Below, piece by piece: positions 27,250 to 39,079 of a stretch of DNA of 64,000 nucleotides. The position numbers were made by a program, and so were the translations under genes. Every line of letters starts with the position of its first letter. Within the stretch, counting starts at the first letter, position 1. Below the pieces are notes generated by a model that was not told where the DNA came from, did no database searches, and saw only the letters and a program-made list of their open reading frames with translations. Source of the stretch: Stenotrophomonas sp. Iso1 (GTDB lineage Bacteria; Pseudomonadota; Gammaproteobacteria; Xanthomonadales; Xanthomonadaceae); contig NZ_JAODBT010000003.1 in assembly GCF_027497995.1 (NCBI RefSeq), positions 1-64,000 of the forward strand. The letters run 5' to 3'.

Positions 27250-29628
27250 ATGAACCGTTCGTCCAGTACGCTCGCTGTCGCCATTGCCATCGCACTCGCC
27301 TCCCCCGCCTTCCCCGCGCTCGCCCAGTCCGGCGCGAAAACGCTTGATACCGTCATCGTCACCGGCACCCGTGTGGCCGACCGTACCGTGGCCGAATCGC
27401 AATCGCCCATCGACATCATTACTCCCGAGGCGTTGCAGTCCACCGGCACCTCAGAGCTTGCCACCGCACTGTCGCGCGCCCTGCCCTCGCTGAACTTTCC
27501 GCGCCCGGCGCTGACCGACGGCACCAGCGGCGTGCGCCCGGCACAGCTGCGCGGCCTGTCCCCGGACCAGGTATTGGTGCTGGTCAACGGCAAGCGCCGC
27601 CACACCTCGGCCATGATCAACGTCAACGGCAGCATCGGCCGTGGCTCGGCCGCAGTCGATATCAACACCATTCCAATCGCCTCCATCGAGCGGGTGGAAG
27701 TGCTGCGTGACGGTGCCTCGGCCCAGTACGGTTCCGATGCCATCGCCGGCGTGATCAACATCGTGCTCAAGGGCAGTGGCAGCGGCGGCAGCCTGGCCGT
27801 GGACTACGGCCAGTACTCGGCCGGTGACGGCAACAAGTACCAGCTCTCCGGCGACACCGGCATCAGCTTTGCCGATGGCCGTGGCAGCCTGCATGTGGCC
27901 GGTCAGGTCAGCCAGCAGGACGAAAGCAACCGTGCTGGCCCGTATCTGGGCACGACCCCGAACACCGGCAACTTCCCGTCGATCGGCGAGAAGACCTTCG
28001 TGGTCGGCGACCCGCGCGTGGATGCCACCGCCGCGTCGGCCAACCTCAGCTTCGACTTCAGCGACAACATCACCGGCTATGCCAACGCGCTGCTGAGCAA
28101 CCGCGACATCACCTCCTTCGCGTTCTACCGCTCGCCCAATCACAGCAGCCAGACTGCGCTGCTGGCACAGACCTACCCGGACGGCTTCGTACCTCAGATC
28201 AACCAGTACTCCAAGGACCGCTCGCTGGTGGCCGGCGTCAAGGGCAGCACTGAAAGCGGCTGGACCTGGGACGTGAGCGCCAACCATGGCGAAAACACTC
28301 TCGATTTCCACACCCGCAACAGCATCAACTACAGCCTCGGCACGGCCAGCCCGAGCGCGTTCTACGACGGCACACTGAAGTACCAGCAGGACATCTTCAA
28401 CGCCGACTTCACCAAGACTCTGGATTGGGGCCTGGCCTACCCGGTAACGCTGTCCTTCGGTGGTGAGTACCGGCGCGAGAAGTGGGAGCAGTCCGCTGGC
28501 CAGCCAGAGTCGTACTTCGGCAGCGGCGCGCAGGGCTTTGGCGGCTTCCTGCCGGGCAATGAAGTCGACAAGGACCGCAATAACTATGCCGTCTACGCAG
28601 GCCTGGAGGCCGACCTGACGGACAAGTTCTCCGCCGGCCTGACTGGTCGCTACGAGGACTACTCCGACTTCGGCGACAAGTTCTCCGGCAAGGCGTCGGC
28701 GCGCTACGCCTTCACCGACAAGGTCGCATTGCGCGCTACCGCCTCCAGCGGTTTCCGCGCTCCCTCGCTGGCCCAGCAGAGCTACCAGGCGGTGACCAGC
28801 ACCATCATCAACGGCGTGTTCGTTGACCGGGGCACCTTCCCCACCACCAGCGCCGCCGCACAGGCACTGGGTGCCACCCCGCTGAAGGCGGAGAGCTCCA
28901 CGTCCTACAGCGTGGGCCTGGTGCTGCAGCCAACCGACCGCCTGTACCTGACCGTGGATGCGTACCAGATCGACATCGACGATCGCATCGTGCTGTCCAC
29001 CAACATCACCACCAACGCCGCCGCCAACTCGCTGCTGGCCGGCCTTGGCCTGCCGCAGGTCACCGCGTTCTCGTACTTCACCAACGGTGTGGATACCCGC
29101 ACCCGCGGCGTTGACGCCGTGTCCAGCTACACGCTGCCGTTCGCCGCCAGCTCACTGGAGCTGACCGCTGCGTACAGCTACAACGAAACCGAAGTGAAGA
29201 AGTTCATGGGTTCGCCGGCGGTATTCGGCACGCTGGGCATCACCCAGTCGCTGATCGGCCGCGACGAGATCGGCCGCATCGAGGACAGCTTCCCGCGTGA
29301 CAAGGCCATCCTCAGCGGCACCTGGCGTTCGGACCGCTGGGAGCTGGGCCTGGCTGCCACCCGCTACGGCAGCTTCACCGTGCGCAACTCGGCCACCGCT
29401 ACCCGCGACCAGACGTACGATGCCAAGTGGGTGTTGGACGCCTCGGCCAGCTTCAAGCCCAGCGAGCAGTGGAAGCTGACGCTGGGTGCGGACAACCTGC
29501 TGGACGAGTACCCGGACCGCACCACCGACCTGCAGAACTCCACCTGGGGCATGCTGCCGTATAGCAACTACTCGCCGTTCGGCTTCAACGGCGCCTACGT
29601 GTACGGCCGCATCAGCTACACCTGGTAA
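27250..29628 (+). CDS. TonB-dependent outer-membrane receptor
   Basis: This is an outer-membrane gated channel for an unknown ligand, energised by TonB-ExbBD. From ATG 27250 it has 792 residues and a Sec signal peptide (about 1-26, ending PALAQ). The TonB-box-like LDTVIVTGTR leads into the plug domain (about 45-165), which has LRGLSPDQVLVLVNGKRRH and VEVLRDGASAQYGSDAIAGVIN. A 22-strand barrel follows, ending in SYTW. There is no N-terminal signalling domain. It is a paralogue of the receptor at 43238-45673. An upstream in-frame ATG at 27178 would precede the signal peptide and is less likely. Confidence 0.94.
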   Translation: MNRSSSTLAVAIAIALASPAFPALAQSGAKTLDTVIVTGTRVADRTVAESQSPIDIITPEALQSTGTSELATALSRALPSLNFPRPALTDGTSGVRPAQLRGLSPDQVLVLVNGKRRHTSAMINVNGSIGRGSAAVDINTIPIASIERVEVLRDGASAQYGSDAIAGVINIVLKGSGSGGSLAVDYGQYSAGDGNKYQLSGDTGISFADGRGSLHVAGQVSQQDESNRAGPYLGTTPNTGNFPSIGEKTFVVGDPRVDATAASANLSFDFSDNITGYANALLSNRDITSFAFYRSPNHSSQTALLAQTYPDGFVPQINQYSKDRSLVAGVKGSTESGWTWDVSANHGENTLDFHTRNSINYSLGTASPSAFYDGTLKYQQDIFNADFTKTLDWGLAYPVTLSFGGEYRREKWEQSAGQPESYFGSGAQGFGGFLPGNEVDKDRNNYAVYAGLEADLTDKFSAGLTGRYEDYSDFGDKFSGKASARYAFTDKVALRATASSGFRAPSLAQQSYQAVTSTIINGVFVDRGTFPTTSAAAQALGATPLKAESSTSYSVGLVLQPTDRLYLTVDAYQIDIDDRIVLSTNITTNAAANSLLAGLGLPQVTAFSYFTNGVDTRTRGVDAVSSYTLPFAASSLELTAAYSYNETEVKKFMGSPAVFGTLGITQSLIGRDEIGRIEDSFPRDKAILSGTWRSDRWELGLAATRYGSFTVRNSATATRDQTYDAKWVLDASASFKPSEQWKLTLGADNLLDEYPDRTTDLQNSTWGMLPYSNYSPFGFNGAYVYGRISYTW

Positions 29629-29655
29629 GGCCGCAGCCGCGTCGTGGAAGGAAGA

Positions 29656-29682
29656 TGCCCTGGGAAACCGGGGCATTTTTTT
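29656..29682 (+). terminator. Rho-independent terminator after TonB-dependent receptor 1
   Basis: TGCCCTGG-GAAA-CCGGGGCA, with one mismatch, is followed by seven T residues, 27 bp after the receptor stop codon. Confidence 0.9.
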
Positions 29683-29909
29683 GTCTGCTGTTTTAGAAGC
29701 GGCCCTGCCCCCGCTCCGCGCCCCGCCCTTGCGCCAGCGCAGGAGCAAGGATCGGAACGTGGGCAAGCTTTTCAAGGGACACCGCGCGAACCCACTCTCC
29801 TGCTCGCACCCATCGCCCCGAAAAGTGAGATTTTTCAAAATCTTCCAGATATGTACACCGGTGCACCTTTAGAATCGAGCACTGCCCCCGAATCACCAAG
29901 CGAGCCTCG

Positions 29910-31628
29910 ATGCACCATGACACCGCCCTGATCAACATGCTTGCCATCGGCTTGGGCCTCGCCTTTGTGTTTGGGGCCCTTGCCAACAAACTGCGGCTGT
30001 CGCCGCTGGTGGGCTACTTGGTCGCGGGTGTCGTCGTTGGCCCGTTTACCCCTGGCTTCGTCGCCGACCAGGCGCTGGCCAACCAGTTGGCTGAGATCGG
30101 CGTGATGCTGCTGATGTTCGGCGTAGGCCTTCACTTCTCGCTGAAGGACCTGATGGAGGTCAAAGCGATCGCCATCCCCGGCGCCATCGGCCAGATCCTG
30201 GTCGCCACCCTGCTGGGCTGGGGCGTGGCTGCCGTGATGGGTTGGCCGACGCTGCACGGCGTGATTTTCGGCTTCTCGCTGGCCACCGCGTCCACTGTGG
30301 TGCTGCTGCGCGCCATGGAAGAACGACGCCTGCTGGAAACCACGCGCGGAAAAATCGCAGTGGGCTGGTTGATCGTCGAAGACCTGGCCTGTGTGCTGGC
30401 ACTGGTGATGATGCCGGTGATCGCCGAAGTATTCGGCCCGGATGCCAGCGGCAAGAGCCCTTCCTTGACCGGCCTGCTGGCCTCCATCGGCTGGACGTTC
30501 GTGCAGCTGGGCCTGTTCGTGGCGGTGATGCTGGTGGTTGGCCGCCGGGTGATTCCGTGGGTACTGGAAAAAGTGGCCGGCACCGGTTCGCGCGAACTGT
30601 TCACGCTGTGCGTGCTGGCCATCGCGTTGGGCGTGGCGTTCGGTGCGGCGGCATTGTTCGGCGTGTCATTCGCGCTGGGTGCGTTCTTCGCCGGCATGAT
30701 GCTCAACGAGTCCGAGCTCAGCCATAAGGCAGCACATGATTCGCTGCCGCTGCGCGATGCCTTCGCGGTGCTGTTCTTCGTCTCGGTCGGCATGCTGTTC
30801 AATCCGATGATCGTGGTCGAACACCCGTGGCAGGTGCTGGCGACGGTATTGATCATCATGGTCGGCAAGTCGGCGGCCGCGTTCTTCATCGTGCGGGCGT
30901 TTGGCCACAGCAAGGGCACCGCGCTGACCATCTCCGCCTCACTGGCTCAGATCGGCGAATTCGCCTTCATCATCGCCGGCCTCGGCGTTGCACTAAAAAT
31001 CCTGCCGCCGGAGGGCCAATCGCTGGTGCTGGCCGGCGCGCTGGTGTCGATCATGCTCAACCCCCTGATATTCGGGCTGCTCGACCGCTGGCAGTCGCGC
31101 CACAAGGAAACCACGCCGGAGCCGGAGATCCTGGACATCCCGCCGGGCCCGTCACTGGACCTGCAGGACCACGCCATCGTGGTCGGTTACGGCCGCGTCG
31201 GCAGCGAGCTGGCGCAAGTGCTACGTGACCGCGGCGTACCGGTGCTGGTAATCGACGACAACCGCGAGCACGTCGTGCGCGCGCATGCGGCCGGCATCCC
31301 CGGTATCCGTGGCAGCGCTGCTGCCGACAAGGTGCTGGCCGAAGCTCATCCCGAGCGCGCCAAGATCGCGGTTCTGGCCATTCCGCAACCGCTGGAATCG
31401 GGCGAGGCCCTGGCCAAGCTACGCGCCATCAATCCCAACCTCACCCTGCTGGCCCGCGCGCACAGCGATGCCGAAGTGAAGCATCTGCTGGCGCACGGTG
31501 CCGATGGCACGGTAATGGCCGAGCGCGAGCTGGCGTATTCGTTGGCGGAAATGATCATGGCCACTCCGCCCTACCGCAGCCTGCGCCCGGGCGCGGTTCA
31601 GCCCCCCGCCGCGACCAGCGGCACGTAA
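29910..31628 (+). CDS. ybaL: CPA2-family cation:proton antiporter with TrkA-N domain, YbaL-like
   Basis: The 572-residue membrane protein has about 12 transmembrane helices (about 8-390) of the Na+/H+ exchanger fold, including NKLRLSPLVGYLVAGVVVGPF and VEDLACVLALVMMPV. A cytoplasmic TrkA-N nucleotide-binding domain covers about 415-545, with the Rossmann start IVVGYGRVGSELAQVL. This is the Kef/YbaL architecture for potassium or proton exchange. There is no KefF-like subunit beside it, which favours YbaL over KefB/C. It stands alone, and its 3' end overlaps the convergent AraC-type gene by 31 bp. Confidence 0.88.
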   Translation: MHHDTALINMLAIGLGLAFVFGALANKLRLSPLVGYLVAGVVVGPFTPGFVADQALANQLAEIGVMLLMFGVGLHFSLKDLMEVKAIAIPGAIGQILVATLLGWGVAAVMGWPTLHGVIFGFSLATASTVVLLRAMEERRLLETTRGKIAVGWLIVEDLACVLALVMMPVIAEVFGPDASGKSPSLTGLLASIGWTFVQLGLFVAVMLVVGRRVIPWVLEKVAGTGSRELFTLCVLAIALGVAFGAAALFGVSFALGAFFAGMMLNESELSHKAAHDSLPLRDAFAVLFFVSVGMLFNPMIVVEHPWQVLATVLIIMVGKSAAAFFIVRAFGHSKGTALTISASLAQIGEFAFIIAGLGVALKILPPEGQSLVLAGALVSIMLNPLIFGLLDRWQSRHKETTPEPEILDIPPGPSLDLQDHAIVVGYGRVGSELAQVLRDRGVPVLVIDDNREHVVRAHAAGIPGIRGSAAADKVLAEAHPERAKIAVLAIPQPLESGEALAKLRAINPNLTLLARAHSDAEVKHLLAHGADGTVMAERELAYSLAEMIMATPPYRSLRPGAVQPPAATSGT

Positions 31629-32485
31629 ACATCGCCACGCAGGATGGCCTCGGGCGTCTGCTCGGGGTCATCCAGGAAGTCGTAGTGCAGCGGTGCGTCG
31701 CGCAAGGCGTAGCCGCTTTCCGGCAACCAGTGCGACAACAGCCAGTCGGTCGCGTCCTCCAGCAGGCCGTAACTGCCCACATGCCGCAGCCGCGCCATCG
31801 CGCCACCGGCCACGCGCAAGCGGCGCAACGGCGCAGGGAGCTGCGGCAACTCGGCATCCAACGTCACCGCGCAATCAAACAACAGATCCTCCGCTGGCAT
31901 TTCACGGTGGTCGCCCAGCGGGAAACCGATCAGTTGCTGCACGTGTTCAACCAGACCCTGCTCCGCCGCCCAGCCAAACAATTCGCCGAAGCTGCCGTCC
32001 AGATCGTCGAAGGCGCCTTGCGCGCGCAGTGCGACCACTTCAAACGGTTCCAGCGTCACCACTTCCACGCTCAATGGCGCCATCTGCACCGCCGATGGCA
32101 ACGCCGGGCGTGAGAGCTGCTGTACGTGCCGCGTCAACAGTGCAGGATCAGACCGCAACTCAGTGGGACTGGCATCCAGCGTCTCGCGCAATACCCGGGC
32201 CAACGCCTGCGGCGTGTCATAGCCAGCCAGCAAGGCGATCTCAGTAACGCTGGCATCGCTTTCGCCCAGACGCTGCAGCGCTTTGAGCAGGCGCAACCGT
32301 TGCACGGTGCGGCCGACGGTTTCACCGGTCATGGCGCGGTACACGCGGTGGAAGTGGTACGGCGAGTAATGCGCCACGGCAGCCAGCGCATCCAGGTCAG
32401 GCAATGGCCCGCCGCTGGCAACGGCCTGTTGCAGGCAGGCAATGACGCGGTCCAGTTTCGGCAGGTGTGAGGCTTGAGCTTTCAT
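31598..32485 (-). CDS. AraC-family regulator with GyrI-like effector domain
   Basis: From ATG 32485 the protein has 295 residues. Two AraC helix-turn-helix motifs occupy the N-terminal ~115 residues (LDALAAVAHYSPYHFHRVYRAMTGE and VTEIALLAGYDTPQALARVLRE). A GyrI-like small-molecule-binding domain fills the rest (about 135-295). This is the SoxS/Rob-like layout of regulators that sense xenobiotics. The target genes are not apparent. It lies 43 bp downstream of the LysR gene on the same strand, so the two may be cotranscribed. Confidence 0.9.
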   Translation of the reverse strand: MKAQASHLPKLDRVIACLQQAVASGGPLPDLDALAAVAHYSPYHFHRVYRAMTGETVGRTVQRLRLLKALQRLGESDASVTEIALLAGYDTPQALARVLRETLDASPTELRSDPALLTRHVQQLSRPALPSAVQMAPLSVEVVTLEPFEVVALRAQGAFDDLDGSFGELFGWAAEQGLVEHVQQLIGFPLGDHREMPAEDLLFDCAVTLDAELPQLPAPLRRLRVAGGAMARLRHVGSYGLLEDATDWLLSHWLPESGYALRDAPLHYDFLDDPEQTPEAILRGDVYVPLVAAGG

Positions 32486-32528
32486 CCATGTTCTCCGTAG
32501 GTCGGTGGGCACATTCAAGCGCGATGGC

Positions 32529-33455
32529 TCAACCGCCGCGTTCCCGATCTTGCGCTTCTTCAGCACCGCCACCTGGCATGCAAGCAAGGTGTGCCTGCAA
32601 CAGGCTGATGGCCTGCTTCACTTTGGCCGGCTGGGTCTGCCGGTGCGGCGTCACCGCCCAGACGGGCAGCGACAGCACCTCCCACTCCGGCAACAACCGC
32701 AGCAACGCACCGCTGTCCAGCAGCGGCACGACATCCACGCAGGTGAGCACCGCCACGCCCAGGCCGGACGTGCACAACTGCCGCACTGCCGGCTGATTCT
32801 GACTGACGATGCGCGGGTGTGCGGGAATCAGGCGTTCCTCGCCCGTACTGGAATGTCGCCAGGCCAAACCCGGCACCTGCGGCAAGCCCAGCCATTCAGC
32901 GGCCGGCACCTGTAGCGGATCATCCGGCATGCCATGCGCCTGCAGCCACGACGGCGCGGCGCAGGGCCAACGCTGCAGCGTGCCGATGCGCTGCGCCATC
33001 CAATCGCTGTCCGGCAGTTGCCCGAAACGCAGTGCTAGATCAATACGCGCCTGCAACAGGTCAGTCCAACCGTCTTCGAAATACAGGTGCACGCGCAACT
33101 GTGGGTGCTCGCGCAGCCACGGGCCCAAGGCCGGGCCAATGTGATCGGCCATGCCCAACGGTGCCGACAACCGCAGCTCGCCGCTGGGCGCCTCACGCGC
33201 AGCCGACAACTCGGCCTGCGCTTCACCAGCGGCATCCAGCAGACGCGCACAGGCCGCGTAGTAGCGGCTGCCAACGTCGGTCAGGGCCAGCCGTCGCGTC
33301 GAGCGATGCAGCAGTGGCACCCCGGCATCGCGCTCCAGCGCACGCAGCTGCTGGCTGACCGCCGAGGTACTCATGCCCAGCGCGCGTGCCGCCGCACTCA
33401 ACGAGCCGCGCTGCACTACCTGGGCAAACAGAGCCATCCTTTTGAAGCTGTCCAT
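32529..33455 (-). CDS. LysR-family transcriptional regulator
   Basis: This 308-residue regulator has an N-terminal winged helix-turn-helix (about 1-60, with LSAAARALGMSTSAVSQQLRALE) and a periplasmic-binding-protein-like effector domain (about 88-300). It is divergent from the NAD(P)-binding oxidoreductase at 33579, and a strong palindrome (33480-33494) lies between them, so it probably controls that gene. The ligand is unknown. Confidence 0.92.
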   Translation of the reverse strand: MDSFKRMALFAQVVQRGSLSAAARALGMSTSAVSQQLRALERDAGVPLLHRSTRRLALTDVGSRYYAACARLLDAAGEAQAELSAAREAPSGELRLSAPLGMADHIGPALGPWLREHPQLRVHLYFEDGWTDLLQARIDLALRFGQLPDSDWMAQRIGTLQRWPCAAPSWLQAHGMPDDPLQVPAAEWLGLPQVPGLAWRHSSTGEERLIPAHPRIVSQNQPAVRQLCTSGLGVAVLTCVDVVPLLDSGALLRLLPEWEVLSLPVWAVTPHRQTQPAKVKQAISLLQAHLACMPGGGAEEAQDRERGG

Positions 33456-33479
33456 CGGCCACCTCCTTGGCTGCCATTG

Positions 33480-33494
33480 TGAAGCAAGGCTTCA
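33480..33494. promoter_or_regulatory. Candidate LysR operator
   Basis: TGAAGC-AAG-GCTTCA is a perfect 15-bp dyad, 25 bp before the LysR start and 85 bp before the oxidoreductase start. It has T at one end and A at the other, in the manner of LysR sites, with a spacing of 13 rather than the usual 11. Confidence 0.5.
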
Positions 33495-33578
33495 AGGTGA
33501 TTGTGGATTTGAGCGACTGCCCTCTCCGCCAATGCAGGAGGACACTGTCGCCAATCCCCACCCCCTCAGGAACTCCCC

Positions 33579-34229
33579 ATGAAAGTCGCACTGATTGGCG
33601 CCACCGGTTTCGTCGGCAATGCCCTGCTGGAAGAACTACTGGCCCGTGGTCACCAAGTCACCGCACTGGTCCGCAACCCGGACAAGTTGGTAACCCGCTC
33701 GCAGCTGCAGGTGGTCAAAGCCGACGTGCAGGATGCCGCTCAGGTACAGGCGGCGGTCGCCGACCATGACGCCGTTATCAGCGCCTTCAATCCCGGCTGG
33801 GCCAACCCGAACATCTACCAGGACTTCATGAGCGGCACCCGCGCGATTGTTGCCGGCATCAAGGCGGCAGGCGTGAAGCGCTACATCGTGATTGGTGGCG
33901 CCGGCAGCCTGTACGCCGCGGACGGCACCCAGCTGGTGGATTCACCCAACTTCCCGGCAGCTATCTACCCCGGTGCCAGTGCCGCGCGCGATGGTCTGAC
34001 CGAACTGAAGCAGGAGTCCACGCTGGACTGGACTCAGCTCAGCCCGCCGGTTGCCTTCCATGCCGGTGGCCCCAGTGAGCGCACCGGCAAGTACCGCGTC
34101 GGCAGCGACACGCCGCTGAACACCGGCGACGGCCCGGGCACCATCAGCGCGCCTGACCTGGCGTTGGCGGTGGTTGATGAGCTGGAAACGCCGAAGCATG
34201 TGGGTAGTCGGTTTACGGTTGCTTGGTGA
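33579..34229 (+). CDS. NAD(P)-binding oxidoreductase, atypical SDR / NmrA-like
   Basis: The 216-residue protein has an N-terminal Rossmann fold with GATGFVGNALLEEL (residues 7-20), where GxxGxxG binds NAD(P). It then follows the single-domain NmrA/YwnB pattern, with VISAFNPGW and YIVIGGAGSLY. The classical Tyr-x-x-x-Lys of short-chain dehydrogenases is not evident. A quinone or flavin reductase or a redox sensor is possible. Its divergence from the LysR gene suggests substrate-dependent induction. Confidence 0.85.
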   Translation: MKVALIGATGFVGNALLEELLARGHQVTALVRNPDKLVTRSQLQVVKADVQDAAQVQAAVADHDAVISAFNPGWANPNIYQDFMSGTRAIVAGIKAAGVKRYIVIGGAGSLYAADGTQLVDSPNFPAAIYPGASAARDGLTELKQESTLDWTQLSPPVAFHAGGPSERTGKYRVGSDTPLNTGDGPGTISAPDLALAVVDELETPKHVGSRFTVAW

Positions 34230-34255
34230 GTTTTTGGGACTGCTTGCTGCTAAAA

Positions 34256-34560
34256 GCCTCCCCTCACCCCAACCCCTCTCCCGCAGGCGGGAGAGGGGCT
34301 AGTGCACTACCCGCCGACGCATCCGAGCCCCTTTCCCGCGTGCGGGAGAGGGCTAGTGCACTCTACCTACCGATGCATTCCGAACCACTTTCCCTCCTGC
34401 GGGAGAGGCGCCAGTGCGCTACCCGTCGATGCATTCCAAGCCCCTCTCTCGCCTGCGGGGTGAGAGGGGCGAAGCTTGCGAACCACGGGTTCGCTGCCTA
34501 TCGAACGCCCTTGCGTTGACGCAAGGGCCGGGGCGCGGAGCGGGGGTTGGGATGAGGGCC
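34256..34560. repeat. Palindromic repeat cluster 1, with three tandem ~55-bp units
   Basis: The cluster fills the space between two convergent genes. A left arm (CCCTCACCCCAACCCCTCTCCCGC with its dyad, 34256-34298) is followed by three tandem units. Each begins with a CTAGTGCACTAC-like stretch and GATGCATTC-like middle and ends in a CTCTCCCGC/GCGGGAGAG palindrome. A right arm (34508-34560) with CCCTTGCGT/ACGCAAGGG and GGGTTGGGATGAGGGC points the opposite way. The dyads may also stop convergent transcription. Confidence 0.85.
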
Positions 34561-34577
34561 GTCTTTGATCTGTTTCT

Positions 34578-35864
34578 TCAAGCTTTGCCCAGCGCCTGCT
34601 CCAGATCCGCCAGCAAGTCATCGATATGCTCGATGCCCACCGACAGCCGCACCGTATCCAGCGTGACACCGGCCTTCTCCAGTTCCGCTGCATCCAGTTG
34701 TCGGTGCGTGGTGGACGCCGGGTGCGTCGCCAGTGATTTCGCATCGCCCAGGTTCACCAATCGGGTGAACAGCTGCAGTGCATCCAGGAAACGCGCACCG
34801 GCCTCACGCCCCCCTGGCAGACCAAATGTCAGCACACCCGAACCATGTCCGCGCAGGTACTTCTGCACCAGCGCATGCTCGGGATGATCCGGCAGCGCGG
34901 CGTAGTTCACCCAGGCAACCTTGGCATGCTTCTGCAGATAGTTCGCCACGGCCAGCGTGTTGCTGTTGATGCGATCCATACGCAGCGCCAGCGTTTCGAT
35001 GCCCTGCAATATCTGAAATGCATTGAATGGCGAGATCGCTGCGCCGGTATTGCGCAACGGCACCACGCGCGCGCGGCCGATATACGCGGCCGGCCCCAGC
35101 GCTTCGGTGTAGACCACGCCGTGGTAGCTCACATCCGGCGTGTTGAGCCTCGGGAAACGCTCTTTGTGCTCAGCCCACGGGAAGCGCCCGGAATCCACGA
35201 TGGCGCCGCCGAGGCTGGTGCCATGGCCACCGAGGTACTTGGTCAGCGAATGCACAACGATGTCCGCGCCAAAATCAAATGAGCGCTGCAGATACGGCGT
35301 AGCCACGGTGTTGTCGACGATCACCGGCACGCCGTGTGCATGCGCGATCTTGGCGATGGCTTCAATGTCGGTGATGTTGCCACGCGGGTTGCCGATGGAT
35401 TCCACGAACACCGCCTTGGTGCGCTCGTCGATCAAGGCGGCGAACGCCTGCGGATCGCGGTAGTCGGCAAAGCGGGTCTGGATGCCGAACTGCGGCAACG
35501 TGTGGGCGAAAAGATTGTAGGTGCCACCATACAACGCACTGGAGGCCAGGATGTTGTCGCCGACTTCGGCGATGGTCTGGATGGCGTAGGTGATGGCCGC
35601 CTGCCCCGAGGCCAATGCCAATGCGCCGATGCCGCCTTCGAGCGCAGCGATGCGCTTTTCCAGCACATCGGTGGTCGGATTCATGATGCGGGTGTAGATA
35701 TTGCCCTGCACTTTCAGGTCGAACAGATCCGCACCGTGCTGGGTGTCGTCGAAGGCATAGGCCACTGTCTGATAGATCGGCACCGCCACCGCGCGGGTGG
35801 TTGGATCCGGCGAATAGCCGCCATGCACGGCGATGGTTTCAGGCTTCCACTGCGGGTTGGTCAT
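34578..35864 (-). CDS. metY: O-acetylhomoserine sulfhydrylase MetY
   Basis: MetY makes homocysteine from O-acetylhomoserine and sulfide with pyridoxal phosphate. The 428-residue protein is in the Cys/Met-metabolism PLP family. PLP is bound by Lys209 in [10 protein letters not shown], with the conserved SGQAA and [10 protein letters not shown] segments before it and [18 protein letters not shown] at the C-terminus. The length above 420 and the TIAVHGGY start favour MetY over MetB or MetZ. I found no SAM riboswitch upstream. It is flanked by repeat clusters on both sides. Confidence 0.93.
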   Translation of the reverse strand: MTNPQWKPETIAVHGGYSPDPTTRAVAVPIYQTVAYAFDDTQHGADLFDLKVQGNIYTRIMNPTTDVLEKRIAALEGGIGALALASGQAAITYAIQTIAEVGDNILASSALYGGTYNLFAHTLPQFGIQTRFADYRDPQAFAALIDERTKAVFVESIGNPRGNITDIEAIAKIAHAHGVPVIVDNTVATPYLQRSFDFGADIVVHSLTKYLGGHGTSLGGAIVDSGRFPWAEHKERFPRLNTPDVSYHGVVYTEALGPAAYIGRARVVPLRNTGAAISPFNAFQILQGIETLALRMDRINSNTLAVANYLQKHAKVAWVNYAALPDHPEHALVQKYLRGHGSGVLTFGLPGGREAGARFLDALQLFTRLVNLGDAKSLATHPASTTHRQLDAAELEKAGVTLDTVRLSVGIEHIDDLLADLEQALGKA

Positions 35865-35994
35865 CGGGAGGGCTCAGGCGAAAGAGAATCGCTGACCATA
35901 GCCCAATGCATGCATGGTGCCGGGGACAGTTGCAGGGGTTACTTGTGAGGGGTTGGAATGAGGTAATGCGTGTTGGTTTCTGAAGCGCTAGAGC

Positions 35995-36304
35995 GCCCTC
36001 ACCCCTACCCCTCTCCCGCATGCGGGAGAGGGGATGTCGGTCAGATCGCTTGAACAGCCCCTCTCCCGTTTACGGGAGAAGGTTCGAGCAACGGCAGACG
36101 CAGACCTGATCCTCTCCCGCATGGGGGAGAGGGGATGTCGGTCAGATCGCTTGAAGAGCCCCTCTCTCGTTTACGGGAGAAGGGTTTCGAGCAACAGCAG
36201 ACGCAGGCCTGAGCCCCTCTCCCGCATGCGGGAGAGGGGATGTCGGTCAGATCGCTTGAAGAGCCCCTCTCCCGTTTACGGGAGAGGGGTTGGGGTGAGG
36301 GTAG
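35995..36304. repeat. Palindromic repeat cluster 2, with ~100-bp tandem units
   Basis: Between metY and clpB, a unit starting GATGTCGGTCAGATCGCTTGA begins at 36033, 36134 and 36239 (periods 101 and 105 bp). Each full unit has two dyads, one CTCTCCCGCATGCGGGAGAG and one CTCTCCCGTTTACGGGAGA, separated by GAGCAACRGCAGACGCAG. The outer arms (GCCCTCACCCCTACCCC at left; GGGGTTGGGGTGAGGG at right) face each other. No gene is present in 35865-36314. Confidence 0.9.
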
Positions 36305-36314
36305 CTCTTGCTTC

Positions 36315-38903
<2,589 letters not shown>

Positions 38904-39079
38904 GGGTCTTCTTCCTCAATGTCTGGGTACCAGCGTTGCTGGCGATACTGATTCAGATGCGGTTGCAACCGTGTGATTCAAGGGCGGCAAGCGCCCTCAT
39001 TCAGCTGCAATCGCTCTTCCGCCCCGTATCGCCAGCCAACCCGGCCCATCATCGATCCCGCACACGTATCCGGAAGGGC

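Noticed and set aside
34223..34519. 98-codon plus-strand frame
   Set aside because: It is translated repeat cluster 1 and has no similarity to proteins.
35865..35994. SAM or other methionine riboswitch upstream of metY
   Set aside because: I could not find the conserved core of a known SAM class. The sequence is short and unstructured before the repeat cluster.
34256..36304. Repeat clusters considered as a CRISPR array
   Set aside because: The repeats are palindromic and spacers are themselves repeated. No cas genes are present.
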